DNA of 64,000 nt, from positions 62,001 to 126,000 of the forward strand of contig JAFPWF010000003.1 in the NCBI GenBank assembly GCA_017395085.1, given 5' to 3'. The position numbers and the translations under genes are program-made. The notes under the pieces were generated by a model that saw nothing but the letters and a program-made list of their open reading frames with translations, did not search any database and had not been told where the DNA came from. The number at the start of each line of letters is the position of its first letter. The first letter of the stretch is position 1. Positions 25,532 through 34,941 of this stretch are shown in pieces. This stretch comes from Oscillospiraceae bacterium (GTDB lineage Bacteria > Bacillota > Clostridia > Oscillospirales > Oscillospiraceae).

Positions 25532-27181
25532 TTATGCTTCGAACTCGGTTTTCGCCGCATACAGGCGGTAGCCGCCGGAGATGTTCCAGCAGTCAAAGCC
25601 GTGCCCGGTCAGGATCCTGCAGGCAATGTAGCTGCGCATGCCGCTGAAGCAGTGCACATACACCGGTTTCGCCGGGTCCAGCTCATCCAGGTGTGCCCGG
25701 AACTGGCTCAGCGGGATGTTGATAAAGCCGTCGATATGCCCCCTGCGGTATTCGCCGGGTTCCCGGACGTCCAGCAGCGTGACGGCAGCCGGATCCAGCT
25801 CAGCAAGGTTCTCCCAGTGGAACACTTTGACCCTGCCGGTGACGATATTTTCGGCTGCCATCCCCGCAACGTTGACCGGATCCTTTGCCGAAGAATAGGG
25901 CGGTGCGTAGCAGAGTTCCAGATCGCAGAGTTCGGAAGCGGTCATGCCTGCGCGGATGGCCGCCGCCAGCACATCCGCACGCTTGTCCGTGCCCTCGGCG
26001 CCGAAGAACTGCCCGCCCAGAACCTTGCCGCTTTTTCTGTCAAACAGGAGCTTGATTGCGATCATGTTCGCCCCGGGGTAGTACCCGGCGTGGCTGCCCA
26101 GGTACAGGTGCACCTTTTCACAGTCAAAGCCCTGAGACAGCGCAAACTTCTCCGTCATGCCGGTGGCGGCGAGTGTTTTGTCAAAGAGCTTGATGATAAA
26201 GGAGCGCTGGCTGCCGTGATAGACGGAGGGAATGCCCGCGATCCGGTCCGCGACGATGCGCGCCTGCCGGTTTGCAGGCCCTGCCAGGGCAACGTGCGCG
26301 CTGCTTCCGCTGAGAAACTCGTTAACCGCCACGGCGTCTCCCACCGCATAGACGCCTTCTGCGGAAGTCCGCATGGCCTCATCCACCAGGATATAACCCT
26401 GCGCGTCACAGGCAATGCCGGCGTCGGACGCTATTTGGGTATCCGGTCGGATTCCCGATGCCATGACCAGCAGGTCCGTCTCCAGGCTGCCCGCGCTGGT
26501 TTCCACGAACAGGCTCTTTTCCCCCCTGCTGATCCCGCTCAGGCTCACGCCGCATTTCAGCTTCAGCCCGTTCTGCTTCAGATGGCGATGGACGTCCCAC
26601 GCCACATCCGTGTCGATATTCGGCAGGACGTGGGGCGCTCTGCCTACCAGCGTGACATCAACTCCGCGGTCGATCAGGTTTTCCGCCACTTCCAACCCGA
26701 TAAAGCCGCCGCCGACCACAACGGCCGTCTTCGGCTTCCTCTCGAGGACATATTCCCGAATCCGCACCGCGTCCGGAATCGTGCGGAGCGTGAAGATCCG
26801 CTCGTCATCGCGGGGCACAAAGCCTGGCACATTGGCTGAGGCGCCCGGCGCGATGACCAGATTATCGTAGGCCTCCTCGGTCTCCTCGCCGCTGTCCAGG
26901 TTTTTCACCGTCACGGTTTTTGCGGCCGTGTCGATTTTTACCGCTTCCGCCCTGGCCCGGACGTCGACGGCAAATCTCGCGTGGAAGGAAGCCGGCGTCT
27001 GCAGCTCCAGATCCTCACGGTCTTCTATCGTTCCGCCGACAAAATAGGGCAGCCCGCAGTTGGCATAGGAGATGAAATTCCCCTTCTCCAGAATGACGAT
27101 TTCCGCATGCTCATCCAGCCTGCGAAGCCGCGCCGCCGTTGTAGCTCCGCCGGCAACGCCGCCGATAATCACTACCTTCAT
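25532..27181 (-). CDS. CoA-disulfide reductase-like flavoprotein with rhodanese domain
   Basis: The 549-residue protein starts with an FAD-binding G-G-V-A-G-G and has the single redox cysteine of the CoA-disulfide reductase family at 42 (S-Y-A-N-C-G-L-P-Y). A second nucleotide fold (V-V-V-G-G-G-F-I-G) and a dimerisation domain follow. The last 100 residues are a rhodanese domain with the active-site loop C-F-S-G-M-R (Cys 511). Such fusions reduce CoA disulfide, polysulfide or persulfide with NAD(P)H. It follows the C_GCAxxG_C_C gene by 23 bp and shares its promoter. Disulfide or persulfide metabolism is well supported; the exact substrate is open. Confidence 0.9.
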   Translation of the reverse strand: MKVVIIGGVAGGATTAARLRRLDEHAEIVILEKGNFISYANCGLPYFVGGTIEDREDLELQTPASFHARFAVDVRARAEAVKIDTAAKTVTVKNLDSGEETEEAYDNLVIAPGASANVPGFVPRDDERIFTLRTIPDAVRIREYVLERKPKTAVVVGGGFIGLEVAENLIDRGVDVTLVGRAPHVLPNIDTDVAWDVHRHLKQNGLKLKCGVSLSGISRGEKSLFVETSAGSLETDLLVMASGIRPDTQIASDAGIACDAQGYILVDEAMRTSAEGVYAVGDAVAVNEFLSGSSAHVALAGPANRQARIVADRIAGIPSVYHGSQRSFIIKLFDKTLAATGMTEKFALSQGFDCEKVHLYLGSHAGYYPGANMIAIKLLFDRKSGKVLGGQFFGAEGTDKRADVLAAAIRAGMTASELCDLELCYAPPYSSAKDPVNVAGMAAENIVTGRVKVFHWENLAELDPAAVTLLDVREPGEYRRGHIDGFINIPLSQFRAHLDELDPAKPVYVHCFSGMRSYIACRILTGHGFDCWNISGGYRLYAAKTEFEA

Positions 27182-27204
27182 GCTGTTCCCTCTCTTCCGC
27201 TTCT

Positions 27205-27621
27205 TTATTCTTCCGCGGGCACAAGCCCCTTTTCCTTTGCGTAGGCCTCAAACACCTCCAGGCCCAGCTCCACTGTCCTGAGGCAGCGCACTTCGTCATT
27301 CCGATACATGGCCTTCAGCTCCGAGCACTTCAGGCTTCCGAGGTCCGCCTCAAAGTTTTCACAGAGTCCGGCACAGAGCGGGCCGAAATTCTCGGTCGCA
27401 TGCGCTCTGCCCGTCACAGCCAGTTTGCCGAGACCCGCCATGCTTCCCGCCAGAACGCCGCAGAGCTTCCCGCAGCCCATGCCGCCGCCGAAAGCGCTGA
27501 CCAGCTTCATTTCCTCCGGTCCGAGACCGAGCCCGTACTCTTCGCTGATGGCAAGCAGCGCAGATTCCGCGCAGTTGTGATCCTTTGTGATAAAGTACTC
27601 ATAGGCTTTGTCTTTTAACAT
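27205..27621 (-). CDS. C_GCAxxG_C_C family redox-type protein
   Basis: The 138-residue protein (start 27621) contains N-C-A-E-S near residue 17, then G-G-M-G-C-G-K-L-C-G-V-L-A-G and later cysteines, the spacing that names this family. Members occur in anaerobes next to redox genes, and their biochemical role is not settled. It precedes the CoA-disulfide reductase-rhodanese gene in one operon, so a part in thiol or sulfur redox handling is reasonable inference. The Shine-Dalgarno match is weak; an upstream in-frame ATG at 27702 falls in the promoter and is rejected. Confidence 0.78.
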   Translation of the reverse strand: MLKDKAYEYFITKDHNCAESALLAISEEYGLGLGPEEMKLVSAFGGGMGCGKLCGVLAGSMAGLGKLAVTGRAHATENFGPLCAGLCENFEADLGSLKCSELKAMYRNDEVRCLRTVELGLEVFEAYAKEKGLVPAEE

Positions 27622-27673
27622 GTTTATCACACTCTCTTCCTGTATTGATTTTTTCTGAATTCTGTCTGGGAAA

Positions 27674-27702
27674 AGAATATCCTGTCGCTCGGGTTTTGTC
27701 AA
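27674..27702 (-). promoter_or_regulatory. Promoter of the thiol-redox operon
   Basis: Minus strand perfect TTGACA (27702-27697), a 17-bp spacer and TATTCT (27679-27674). Confidence 0.75.
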
Positions 27703-27870
27703 TGTTGTACCGCTGATTTCTTTCGTCCTGCGCCTGTCCCTGTTTTATGATATCTAACAGTTCCGTGCCCTTCCTTCCGCCAGTTGTTTTCGTTTTTGTC
27801 AATGGATTTTCTTATACATTTCTGCTATGATTAATAAACATTCACATTCTGATGTAAGGAGTGTATAAAA

Positions 27871-29067
27871 ATGAAACTGAAACTATCCGACAGAATCACA
27901 AAGCCTGATTTCCAGGGCGAGTTCACCGCTTCCATTCTGGCTGCGGCTGCATCCCCTGACATTATATCCTTCGCCGGCGGCCTTCCCAATCCGGTTTCCT
28001 TCCCGATACCAGAGATGGAAGCCGCGACAAAAAAGGTCCTGGAAGAAAACGGCGTTACCGCGCTGCAGTACAGCTCCACGGCCGGCTGGCCCGCACTGCG
28101 CAAATGGATTGCGAAGCGTTATGAGACCATGGGCGTGTACGATGTAAGCCCGGACGACATCATCGTCACAAACGGCTCACAGCAGGCCCTTGCCATGATC
28201 GGCGCCGCCATGATCAACCCCGGCGACGAAGTCATCGTCGAAGACCCCACCTATCTGGTCGCACTGCAGTCCTTCCACGTGTTTGACCCGGTTGTACTGC
28301 CGGTCACCATGAATCCCGACGGCATTGACTGTGACGAACTGGCCGAAACCATCCGGAATCACCCCGACGCCAAGTTCGCCTATCTGATCCCGAACTTCCA
28401 GAACCCCACCGGCCTGAGCTATTCCCAGGAAGTGCACGACAAGGTCGTTGAGATCTTCCAGAACAGCAACGTGCTGCTGCTTGAGGACAACCCCTACCGT
28501 GAGCTGCGCTTCGCCGGCACCGCCACCGACAGCTTCGGCAAGGAACTGGGTGAACAGTGCTGCATGCTCGGCACCTTCTCCAAGATCGTCACCCCCGGCA
28601 TGCGTATCGGCTGGGTCTGCGTACGCAACAAGGAACTGCGTGCAAAGCTCCTTGCCTACAAGGCGACTGCCGACCTGCACACCAACATCTTCAGCCAGAT
28701 GGTCCTGGCGCAGTACCTCGCCGACAACGATGTGGACGAGCATATCGAGAAGACCAAGGTCCTCTACAAGGCCAAGTCCGACTTTATGGTCGAGTGCCTC
28801 AAGAAGTACCTGCCCGAAGGCTGCCAGCTGACCCCGACTGAGGGCGGCATGTTCCTGTGGGTTACTCTGCCGAACGGCATCTCCGCCGTCGAGCTCTACC
28901 GCAAGGCCCTTGAACGGGGCGTTGCCATCTGCCCGGGCGACCCGTTCTATGAGGTCAAGCGCAATGTCAGCTCCTTCCGCGTCAACTACTCCAACAGCAC
29001 CGATGAAGCCATTGAAAAGGGCATCAAAATCCTTGGCGAAGCCTGTGCCGAACTGCTGAACGCCTGA
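27871..29067 (+). CDS. PLP-dependent aminotransferase (fold type I, class I/II)
   Basis: The 398-residue enzyme has the class I aminotransferase pattern: S-F-A-G-G-L-P-N near residue 33, N-G-S-Q-Q-A at about 105, the P-N-F-Q-N-P-T-G block, D-N-P-Y, and the PLP lysine in G-T-F-S-K. The G-G-L-P opening and overall spacing resemble the 2-aminoadipate/MocR-like aminotransferase branch without its DNA-binding domain. It could transaminate branched, aromatic or aminoadipate-type amino acids to 2-oxoacids that feed the ferredoxin-dependent oxidoreductase. ATG follows AAGGAG. It is monocistronic. Confidence 0.87.
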   Translation: MKLKLSDRITKPDFQGEFTASILAAAASPDIISFAGGLPNPVSFPIPEMEAATKKVLEENGVTALQYSSTAGWPALRKWIAKRYETMGVYDVSPDDIIVTNGSQQALAMIGAAMINPGDEVIVEDPTYLVALQSFHVFDPVVLPVTMNPDGIDCDELAETIRNHPDAKFAYLIPNFQNPTGLSYSQEVHDKVVEIFQNSNVLLLEDNPYRELRFAGTATDSFGKELGEQCCMLGTFSKIVTPGMRIGWVCVRNKELRAKLLAYKATADLHTNIFSQMVLAQYLADNDVDEHIEKTKVLYKAKSDFMVECLKKYLPEGCQLTPTEGGMFLWVTLPNGISAVELYRKALERGVAICPGDPFYEVKRNVSSFRVNYSNSTDEAIEKGIKILGEACAELLNA

Positions 29068-29091
29068 GCAAAGCAAACCAATAAAACACTC

Positions 29092-29128
29092 CCGGCCGCT
29101 GTTCTGAAATTTGCAGGACAGCGGCCGG
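29092..29128. terminator. Bidirectional terminator
   Basis: CCGGCCGCTGTTCTG / CAGGACAGCGGCCGG hairpin followed by a T-rich tract (GTTTCGTTTTT) on the plus strand, between convergent genes. Confidence 0.85.
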
Positions 29129-29146
29129 TTTCGTTTTTCTCCGGGT

Positions 29147-30976
29147 TTATTTTTCGATATCCAGGATCTTGCGGAACTGGGTCTCGTACAGCTCGCGGTA
29201 GGTGCCGCCCTTGGCGAGGAGCTCCTCGTGCGTGCCCTGTTCGGCAATCCTCCCGTCCCGGACGACGAGGATCTCGTCCGCTTTCAGGATGGTGGACAGC
29301 CGGTGGGCGATGACAATGCTGGTCCTGCCCTCCATCAGGGCTTCCAGTGCTTCCTGGATGGCGTTTTCGGTGATGGAATCCAGCGCCGAGGTCGCTTCGT
29401 CCAGAATCAGGATCTTCGGGTCCTTCAGGATGACGCGGGCGATGCTGAGGCGCTGCTTTTCGCCGCCGGAGAGCTTCAGGCCGCGGTTGCCGACCACGGT
29501 TTCATAGCCGTCGGGCTGTGTGGAGATGAAGTCGTTCAGGTTGGCGATAAAGCAGGCGGCATCCAGTTCTTCCTGCGTGGCGTCCTCCTTGGCGTAAAGC
29601 AGGTTTTCGCGGATGGTGCCGTTGAAGAGATAGCTGTCCTGGGTGACCACGCCGATGCAGGAGCGCAAATACTCCAGGTCAAAGTCCCGCACGTCCACCC
29701 CGGCGATCTTCACGCTGCCGCCGAGCACGTCGTAAAGCCGCGGGATCAGGTTCACCACCGTGGATTTGCCCGAGCCGCTCGGCCCGACAATGGCGTACAT
29801 TTTTCCGGCCGGGACCGTAAAGTCGATGTCCGTCAGCAGAGGCTTTTCCGGGTCATAGGAGAAGGAAACATGGTCGTAAACGATGTCCCCGTTCGAGACG
29901 TCCGGCTTCAGGCCGTTTTCCGGGGACTGGATCGGGTTTTCCATGTCGAAGTAGTCGAAGATGCGCGTAAACAGTGCCAGCGAGCGCGTGAAGTCCACAT
30001 GGATGTTCAGCAGCGACTCCACCGGCCGGTACAGACGGTTGACGAGCGAGACTGTCGCCGTGATGGTACCGACGGTGAGCCCGGGATCGGATCGGGTAAT
30101 GATAAAGTAACCGCCTGCGAAGTAAATGAGCAGCGGGCCGAGCTGGGTGAACATCCCCATTACGACGCGGAACCAGCGGCCGCTCTGCTGCTCCTTAAGG
30201 TTCAGCTGAGTGACTTCCTCGTTTACCGCCACAAAGCGCTCATACTCCCGTTTTTCACGGGTGAAGAGCTTGACCAGCAGTGAGCCGGAGACGGACAGCG
30301 TCTCGTTGATGAGCTGGTTCATCTCGTCGTGCTTGGCCTGGCCGGCCGTCAGCAGCTGGAAGCGCTTTTTCCCGACACTCTTGGTCGGGAGCACCAGCAG
30401 CGGCAGCACAACGATGCCCACCAGGGCCAGCTGCCAACTCATGGTAAAGAGGGCGACCAGCGTCGTGACGACGGTTGCGATGTTCGAGACAATGCTGCTG
30501 AGCGTGCCGGAGATGACGGAACTTACACCGCTGATATCGGTGTTCATGCGGGTGATGATGTCGCCTTGCTTTTCGGACGTGAAAAATGCGTGCGGCATAT
30601 GCTGCAGGTGGTCGTACATCTGGTTCTTCATGTCGAAGATGATGCGCTGGGAAATCCAGGAGTTGATGTAGCTCTCCAGCACGGAGATCACCTGCGATGC
30701 GGTCAGGGTTACGAACGCCATCACCAGCAGGCGCACCAGCAGCGCCATGTTTTTCCCGACCAGCGCCTCGTCCACGATTTTCCCTGTGATGATGCTGGGC
30801 AGCAGCCCCAGCACCGCCGAGAGCAGGATGGTCAGGAACACCAGCAGAAACTGCGGCCAGTACGGAACCAGATACGAAAGGATCCGTTTGATCAGTGTGC
30901 CGTTTACCACCGGCATGTTCTGTTTTTCTTCCTCGGTCAGAAAGCCCCTTGGGCCCAGTCCGCGTCCGGGAGGCAT
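29147..30976 (-). CDS. ABC transporter, fused permease and ATP-binding half-transporter
   Basis: With the ATG at 30976 the product is 609 residues, normal for an MsbA/LmrA-type half transporter. Six membrane helices occupy about 40-330. The nucleotide-binding domain has Walker A G-P-S-G-S-G-K-S-T, the signature L-S-G-G-E and Walker B I-L-I-L-D-E-A. It should work as a homodimer or with another half, exporting lipid, drug or peptide. An in-frame ATG at 31009 lies inside the -10 box of its own promoter and cannot be the start. It is alone in its transcript, so there is no contextual clue to the substrate. Confidence 0.9.
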   Translation of the reverse strand: MPPGRGLGPRGFLTEEEKQNMPVVNGTLIKRILSYLVPYWPQFLLVFLTILLSAVLGLLPSIITGKIVDEALVGKNMALLVRLLVMAFVTLTASQVISVLESYINSWISQRIIFDMKNQMYDHLQHMPHAFFTSEKQGDIITRMNTDISGVSSVISGTLSSIVSNIATVVTTLVALFTMSWQLALVGIVVLPLLVLPTKSVGKKRFQLLTAGQAKHDEMNQLINETLSVSGSLLVKLFTREKREYERFVAVNEEVTQLNLKEQQSGRWFRVVMGMFTQLGPLLIYFAGGYFIITRSDPGLTVGTITATVSLVNRLYRPVESLLNIHVDFTRSLALFTRIFDYFDMENPIQSPENGLKPDVSNGDIVYDHVSFSYDPEKPLLTDIDFTVPAGKMYAIVGPSGSGKSTVVNLIPRLYDVLGGSVKIAGVDVRDFDLEYLRSCIGVVTQDSYLFNGTIRENLLYAKEDATQEELDAACFIANLNDFISTQPDGYETVVGNRGLKLSGGEKQRLSIARVILKDPKILILDEATSALDSITENAIQEALEALMEGRTSIVIAHRLSTILKADEILVVRDGRIAEQGTHEELLAKGGTYRELYETQFRKILDIEK

Positions 30977-31007
30977 CGCATCACGCCCTTTGCGAAAAGA
31001 TGCGTTC

Positions 31008-31036
31008 ATTCTAGAAAAGGATCCTGCCGCCGTCAA
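31008..31036 (-). promoter_or_regulatory. Promoter of the ABC transporter gene
   Basis: Minus strand TTGACG (31036-31031), a 17-bp spacer and TAGAAT (31013-31008). It fixes the downstream start codon at 30976. Confidence 0.78.
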
Positions 31037-31101
31037 GTGTGAAACCGTGAACAATTGCCGTTTTTCCGGGCGTTTTTCCCGAATTTTGTGGCATTTAACG
31101 A

Positions 31102-31130
31102 TTGACGCGGTCAAAAGGATTCGCTATACT
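31102..31130 (+). promoter_or_regulatory. Promoter of glycogen phosphorylase
   Basis: TTGACG (31102-31107), exactly 17 bp, then TATACT (31125-31130), about 94 bp before the start codon. Confidence 0.8.
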
Positions 31131-31223
31131 GAGTCGTCCTCTGTACGGGATCCGGAAGATCCCGCTGCACGGAAAGGGCACAGGATTCCGATCTTTTTAC
31201 TCTCAATTGGAGGTTATTGATAC

Positions 31224-33626
31224 ATGCATGGACAGATTTCCCGGGACGAAATCCGCAGCGCCATTGCCGACAAGCTCTGTGCGCACTTCGGCGTTTCTCC
31301 CGATGTCGCTACTGACGATCAGGTCTTCCAGGCCTCTGCCATCGTCATTCGTGAAATTATGAGCCGCTTCCTCGCCGTCGAGGATCCCCGACGGGCCGAA
31401 AAGGAAGTCCATTATATGTCGATGGAGTTCCTCATGGGCCGCAGCCTGATGAAGAACGCCTTTAACATCGGCGTTGGCGAAGAACTGACCGGTGCTCTGG
31501 AGGATCTCGGCTTCAACGCCTCGGATATCTTTGAGGCGGAGCCAGACGCCGGGCTCGGCAACGGCGGTCTCGGCCGTCTTGCCGCATGCTACATGGACAG
31601 CATGGCTTCCCTCGGACTGGAAGGCACGGGTTATTCCATCTGCTATGAGCTCGGGATTTTCAAACAGCAGTTCAAGGACGGCAAGCAGACCGAAGTCGCC
31701 GACAACTGGCGTTCGGCCGCTGAAAGCTGGCTGATCCCCCGTTACGAGGACACGGTGGAAGTCCGCTTCGGCGGACAGATCGCCCCGCACTGGGACAGCC
31801 GCGGCCACTATTCCGCCGAGCATACCGGCTATACCGCCGTCATTGCCGTTCCGCGCGACATGCTGATCGCCGGATACGGGGAAAACAGCATCAACACCCT
31901 GCGTCTCTGGGACGCCAAGAGTCCGAACTCGCTGGATATGTACCTCTTCTCCGAAGGCGAATACGTCAAGAGCATGGAGCAGCGCACCATGGCTGAGGTC
32001 ATCACCAAGGTGCTGTACCCGGCAGACGACCACATTGAAGGCAAGACCCTGCGCCTGAAGCAGCAGTACTTCTTCGTGTCGGCCAGCGCGCAGGACATCG
32101 TCCGCAAGCACATCCGCAAGTGGGGCGATATCCGCAGCTTTGCCGAGCATCATGTCATTCAGATCAACGACACTCACCCCGCCATGATTATCCCCGAACT
32201 GATGCGCATCTTTATGGATGAGTACCAGCTCGGCTGGGATGACGCCTGGGAAATCGTGCGCAACAGCGTCGCCTACACCAACCACACCGTCATGTCCGAG
32301 GCGCTGGAAAAGTGGCCGCAGAGCCTGATCCAGCAGCTGCTGCCCCGCCTCTGGGAGATCATGTGTGAGATCAACAAGCGCTGGTGCGATTATCTGGTGC
32401 AGTCCTTCGGGTGGGACGGCCGCGTCGGCCCCAACCTGATCATCCGCGACAGCCAGGTGCACATGGCAAACCTGTGCCTCTCCGCCTGCCGCATGGTCAA
32501 CGGCGTTTCCCGCCTGCACGGCGAGATCCTGCGCAACGACCTGTTCCGGGACATCGCAGCCCTGAAGCCCGAGCGCTTTACCCATGTCACCAACGGCATT
32601 GATCACCGCCGCTGGCTCGCCCAGATCAACCCCGGCCTGCACGGGCTGATTACGGAGCTGCTCGGAAACGATGATTATCTGAAACAGTCCGACAAGCTGA
32701 TCGGTCTGCGCGCCTTTGAGCAGGACGCCGAAGTGCTTGACCGCATCAACGCCATCAAGCGCGCAAACCGCGAACGGTTCAATACGTTTCTGCAGCGCAG
32801 CGGAAGCCCTGTTCAGCTGAACCCCGATGCCCTGATGGACGTGCAGATCAAGCGCCTGCACGAGTACAAGCGCCAGCTGATGTGCGCCATGAGCATCGCC
32901 AGCCTCCAGATGAGCCTGCACGACAACCCGAACCAGGACTTCCGGCCCCGCTGCTTTGTCTTCGGTGCGAAGGCCGCCGCGGGCTACAAGACGGCCAAGC
33001 GCATCATTGAGCTCCTGCTCTCCATGCAGAAGGACATCGACAGCGATCCGGTCTGCAAAGACCGCCTGCAGATCTGCTTTGTGGAAAACTACCGGGTTTC
33101 GGCCGCCGAGGCAATTGTCCCCGCGGCGGATATCTCCGAGCAGATTTCGACTGCCGGCAAGGAAGCTTCCGGCACCGGCTGCATGAAGCTGATGATGAAC
33201 GGCGCTGTGACCATCGGTACGCTGGACGGCGCCAATGTCGAGATGTATGAGCGCCTGGGCGACGAGAACATGTTCCTCTTCGGCCTGCACACCGACCAGA
33301 TTGCCGAATGGCGCCGGAACGGCTACCGCCCGGCGGATATCGCAAACAGCGATTCCGAGGTCAACCGTGTTGTGACGCGCCTCAGCCGCGGCTTCTCGGA
33401 CGGCAAGAGTTATTCCGATCTCGTGTCTGGCCTGCTTTACGGCGGCGACCAGTATATGCTGATTGCCGACTTCCGCCCCTACATCGAATGCCGCGACCGG
33501 CTGTATCAGCGGCTGGCCGACGACCGGGAACGCGCCCGCCTCGCACTGGTCAACACGGCGGAGAGCGGTTTTTTCTCCGCCGACCGTGCGATTCAGGAAT
33601 ATGCCGACCGGATCTGGGAACTTTAA
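31224..33626 (+). CDS. glgP: Glycogen/starch/alpha-glucan phosphorylase
   Basis: The 800-residue protein matches the full length of bacterial glycogen phosphorylases. Recognisable blocks are Y-M-S-M-E-F-L-M-G-R near residue 72, G-L-G-N-G-G-L-G-R-L-A-A near 110, I-K-R-L-H-E-Y-K-R-Q, and the PLP region with K-A-A-A-G-Y and E-A-S-G-T-G-C-M-K. It releases glucose-1-phosphate from storage glucan using phosphate. GGAGG precedes the ATG. It has its own promoter and terminator, and no other glycogen gene lies in this window. Codon bias suggests good expression. Confidence 0.96.
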   Translation: MHGQISRDEIRSAIADKLCAHFGVSPDVATDDQVFQASAIVIREIMSRFLAVEDPRRAEKEVHYMSMEFLMGRSLMKNAFNIGVGEELTGALEDLGFNASDIFEAEPDAGLGNGGLGRLAACYMDSMASLGLEGTGYSICYELGIFKQQFKDGKQTEVADNWRSAAESWLIPRYEDTVEVRFGGQIAPHWDSRGHYSAEHTGYTAVIAVPRDMLIAGYGENSINTLRLWDAKSPNSLDMYLFSEGEYVKSMEQRTMAEVITKVLYPADDHIEGKTLRLKQQYFFVSASAQDIVRKHIRKWGDIRSFAEHHVIQINDTHPAMIIPELMRIFMDEYQLGWDDAWEIVRNSVAYTNHTVMSEALEKWPQSLIQQLLPRLWEIMCEINKRWCDYLVQSFGWDGRVGPNLIIRDSQVHMANLCLSACRMVNGVSRLHGEILRNDLFRDIAALKPERFTHVTNGIDHRRWLAQINPGLHGLITELLGNDDYLKQSDKLIGLRAFEQDAEVLDRINAIKRANRERFNTFLQRSGSPVQLNPDALMDVQIKRLHEYKRQLMCAMSIASLQMSLHDNPNQDFRPRCFVFGAKAAAGYKTAKRIIELLLSMQKDIDSDPVCKDRLQICFVENYRVSAAEAIVPAADISEQISTAGKEASGTGCMKLMMNGAVTIGTLDGANVEMYERLGDENMFLFGLHTDQIAEWRRNGYRPADIANSDSEVNRVVTRLSRGFSDGKSYSDLVSGLLYGGDQYMLIADFRPYIECRDRLYQRLADDRERARLALVNTAESGFFSADRAIQEYADRIWEL

Positions 33627-33645
33627 GTCTCACCCATAATAATTG

Positions 33646-33679
33646 GGAGGTCTCAACGATGATGTTGAGACCTCCTTTT
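33646..33679 (+). terminator. Intrinsic terminator of glgP
   Basis: A perfect 12-bp stem GGAGGTCTCAAC / GTTGAGACCTCC with loop GATGAT is followed by TTTT. Confidence 0.92.
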
Positions 33680-33747
33680 CAATTGTGCTTTTCATTTTCC
33701 TTCTCTCATGCTATACTTCATACCAGAACATAACAGGAGGGTCCGAC

Positions 33748-34110
33748 ATGAAGTTTTACAAATGCAGGAGCTGCGACAGCATCCTGATCTCGGATGATGC
33801 TCTCGACTGCTGCGCCGGCGAGGTGGAACTTCTGGTTCCGAACACCGCTGACGCTTCCGGTGAGAAGCATGTGCCCGTCATCGCCGCAAGCGGGAATACC
33901 GTTACGGTCACCGTCGGGTCGGTGGAGCACCCCATGCTGCCCGCCCACTTTATCACCATGATCGTTCTGGAAACCGGTTCCGGCTATCTGAAGAAAACCC
34001 TGCAGCCCGGAGAGAAGCCGAGCGCCTGCTTTGTACTCGCGAAAGGCGAACGCGCCGTGGCGGCGTACGAATACTGCAATCTCCACGGGCTCTGGAAAGC
34101 AGACGCATGA
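33748..34110 (+). CDS. Desulfoferrodoxin-type superoxide reductase
   Basis: The 120-residue protein has both iron sites of desulfoferrodoxin. Cys 6, 9, 21 and 22 form the desulforedoxin Fe(Cys)4 centre. His 41, 61, 67 and 113 plus Cys 110 are placed as the catalytic Fe(His)4(Cys) site, with the conserved Glu39-Lys40 pair before His 41. It reduces superoxide to peroxide without making oxygen, as anaerobes do. The ATG at 33748 follows AGGAGGG. Its stop overlaps the next ATG by 4 bp. Confidence 0.93.
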   Translation: MKFYKCRSCDSILISDDALDCCAGEVELLVPNTADASGEKHVPVIAASGNTVTVTVGSVEHPMLPAHFITMIVLETGSGYLKKTLQPGEKPSACFVLAKGERAVAAYEYCNLHGLWKADA

Positions 34111-34931
34111 GCCGCAGCCGCTTCCCGCTGGCTGTCTGCCAGCTTCGGACCGAAACGGATTATGATGTGACGATGGAGAAGACCGCAGCCATGATTCACG
34201 AGGCCGCTGTTTCCGGCGCTTCCGTCGTGGTCCTGCCCGAAATGTTCTCCTGCCCTTACAGCAGAGAGTATTTTCACGCGGCTGCAAAACGCGGGCATTC
34301 AGACGTCTGCCGTCAGCTTGCCGGCTTTGCGCGGGATAACCGCGTGATTCTGGTGGGCGGTTCCGTTCCCGAGGCGGAGAACGGGCTTCTGTACAACACC
34401 GCCTTTGTCTATGACGAGAGCGGTGGGCTGCTCGCCCGTCACCGGAAGATCCACCTGTTTGACGTGGACCTGCCCGGAATGCACTTTCACGAGTCGCATA
34501 CCTTCACACCCGGAAAGGACATCACCGTGTTCGACACCCGTTTCGGGCGCTTCGGCCTGGCCATCTGCTTTGATGTGCGCTTTCCGGAACTCTTCCGCGC
34601 CATGGCGCGGCGCGGTGCCGAACTCATCTGCCTCCCGGCGCAGTTCAACATGACGACCGGACCGGCCCACTGGGAAGCCACCATGCGGATGCGCGCCGTG
34701 GATAACGAGGTCTTCTTCGTCGCCGCTGCCGCCGCGCGGTACAAAGGCTTTTCCTATGAGTGCTGGGGGCATTCCATGATTGTTGATCCATACGGAACCG
34801 CGCTGGCAGCAGCCGATGAGACCGAGCAGATCATTCTGGCTGAGCTCGACCTGAACCGCATTGATGAAATCCGCGCACAGCTGCCGACCTTCCTGCACCT
34901 GCGGGAAGATGTCTACGCCGTGGCGGACTGA
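34107..34931 (+). CDS. Carbon-nitrogen hydrolase (nitrilase superfamily, omega-amidase-like)
   Basis: The 274-residue enzyme has the Glu-Lys-Cys triad of the superfamily: E45 (L-P-E-M-F), K114 (R-K-I-H-L) and C154 (I-C-F-D-V-R-F). The R-K-I-H-L-F-D and I-C-F-D-V-R-F-P-E contexts resemble omega-amidases (Nit2-like), which hydrolyse alpha-ketoglutaramate or related amides. It overlaps the superoxide reductase gene by 4 bp and is followed within 10 bp by a small gene, so the three are one transcript. The link to superoxide defence is not obvious. Confidence 0.87.
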   Translation: MSRSRFPLAVCQLRTETDYDVTMEKTAAMIHEAAVSGASVVVLPEMFSCPYSREYFHAAAKRGHSDVCRQLAGFARDNRVILVGGSVPEAENGLLYNTAFVYDESGGLLARHRKIHLFDVDLPGMHFHESHTFTPGKDITVFDTRFGRFGLAICFDVRFPELFRAMARRGAELICLPAQFNMTTGPAHWEATMRMRAVDNEVFFVAAAAARYKGFSYECWGHSMIVDPYGTALAAADETEQIILAELDLNRIDEIRAQLPTFLHLREDVYAVAD

Positions 34932-34941
34932 GGAGGAAATG

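Noticed and set aside
27780-27870. Promoter for the aminotransferase gene
   Set aside because: TTGTCA, TATACA and TATGAT occur but not at acceptable spacing, so no promoter is called.
31203-33290. 695-codon open frame on the minus strand
   Set aside because: It is antisense to glgP, whose motifs are unmistakable; the frame is a by-product of codon bias.
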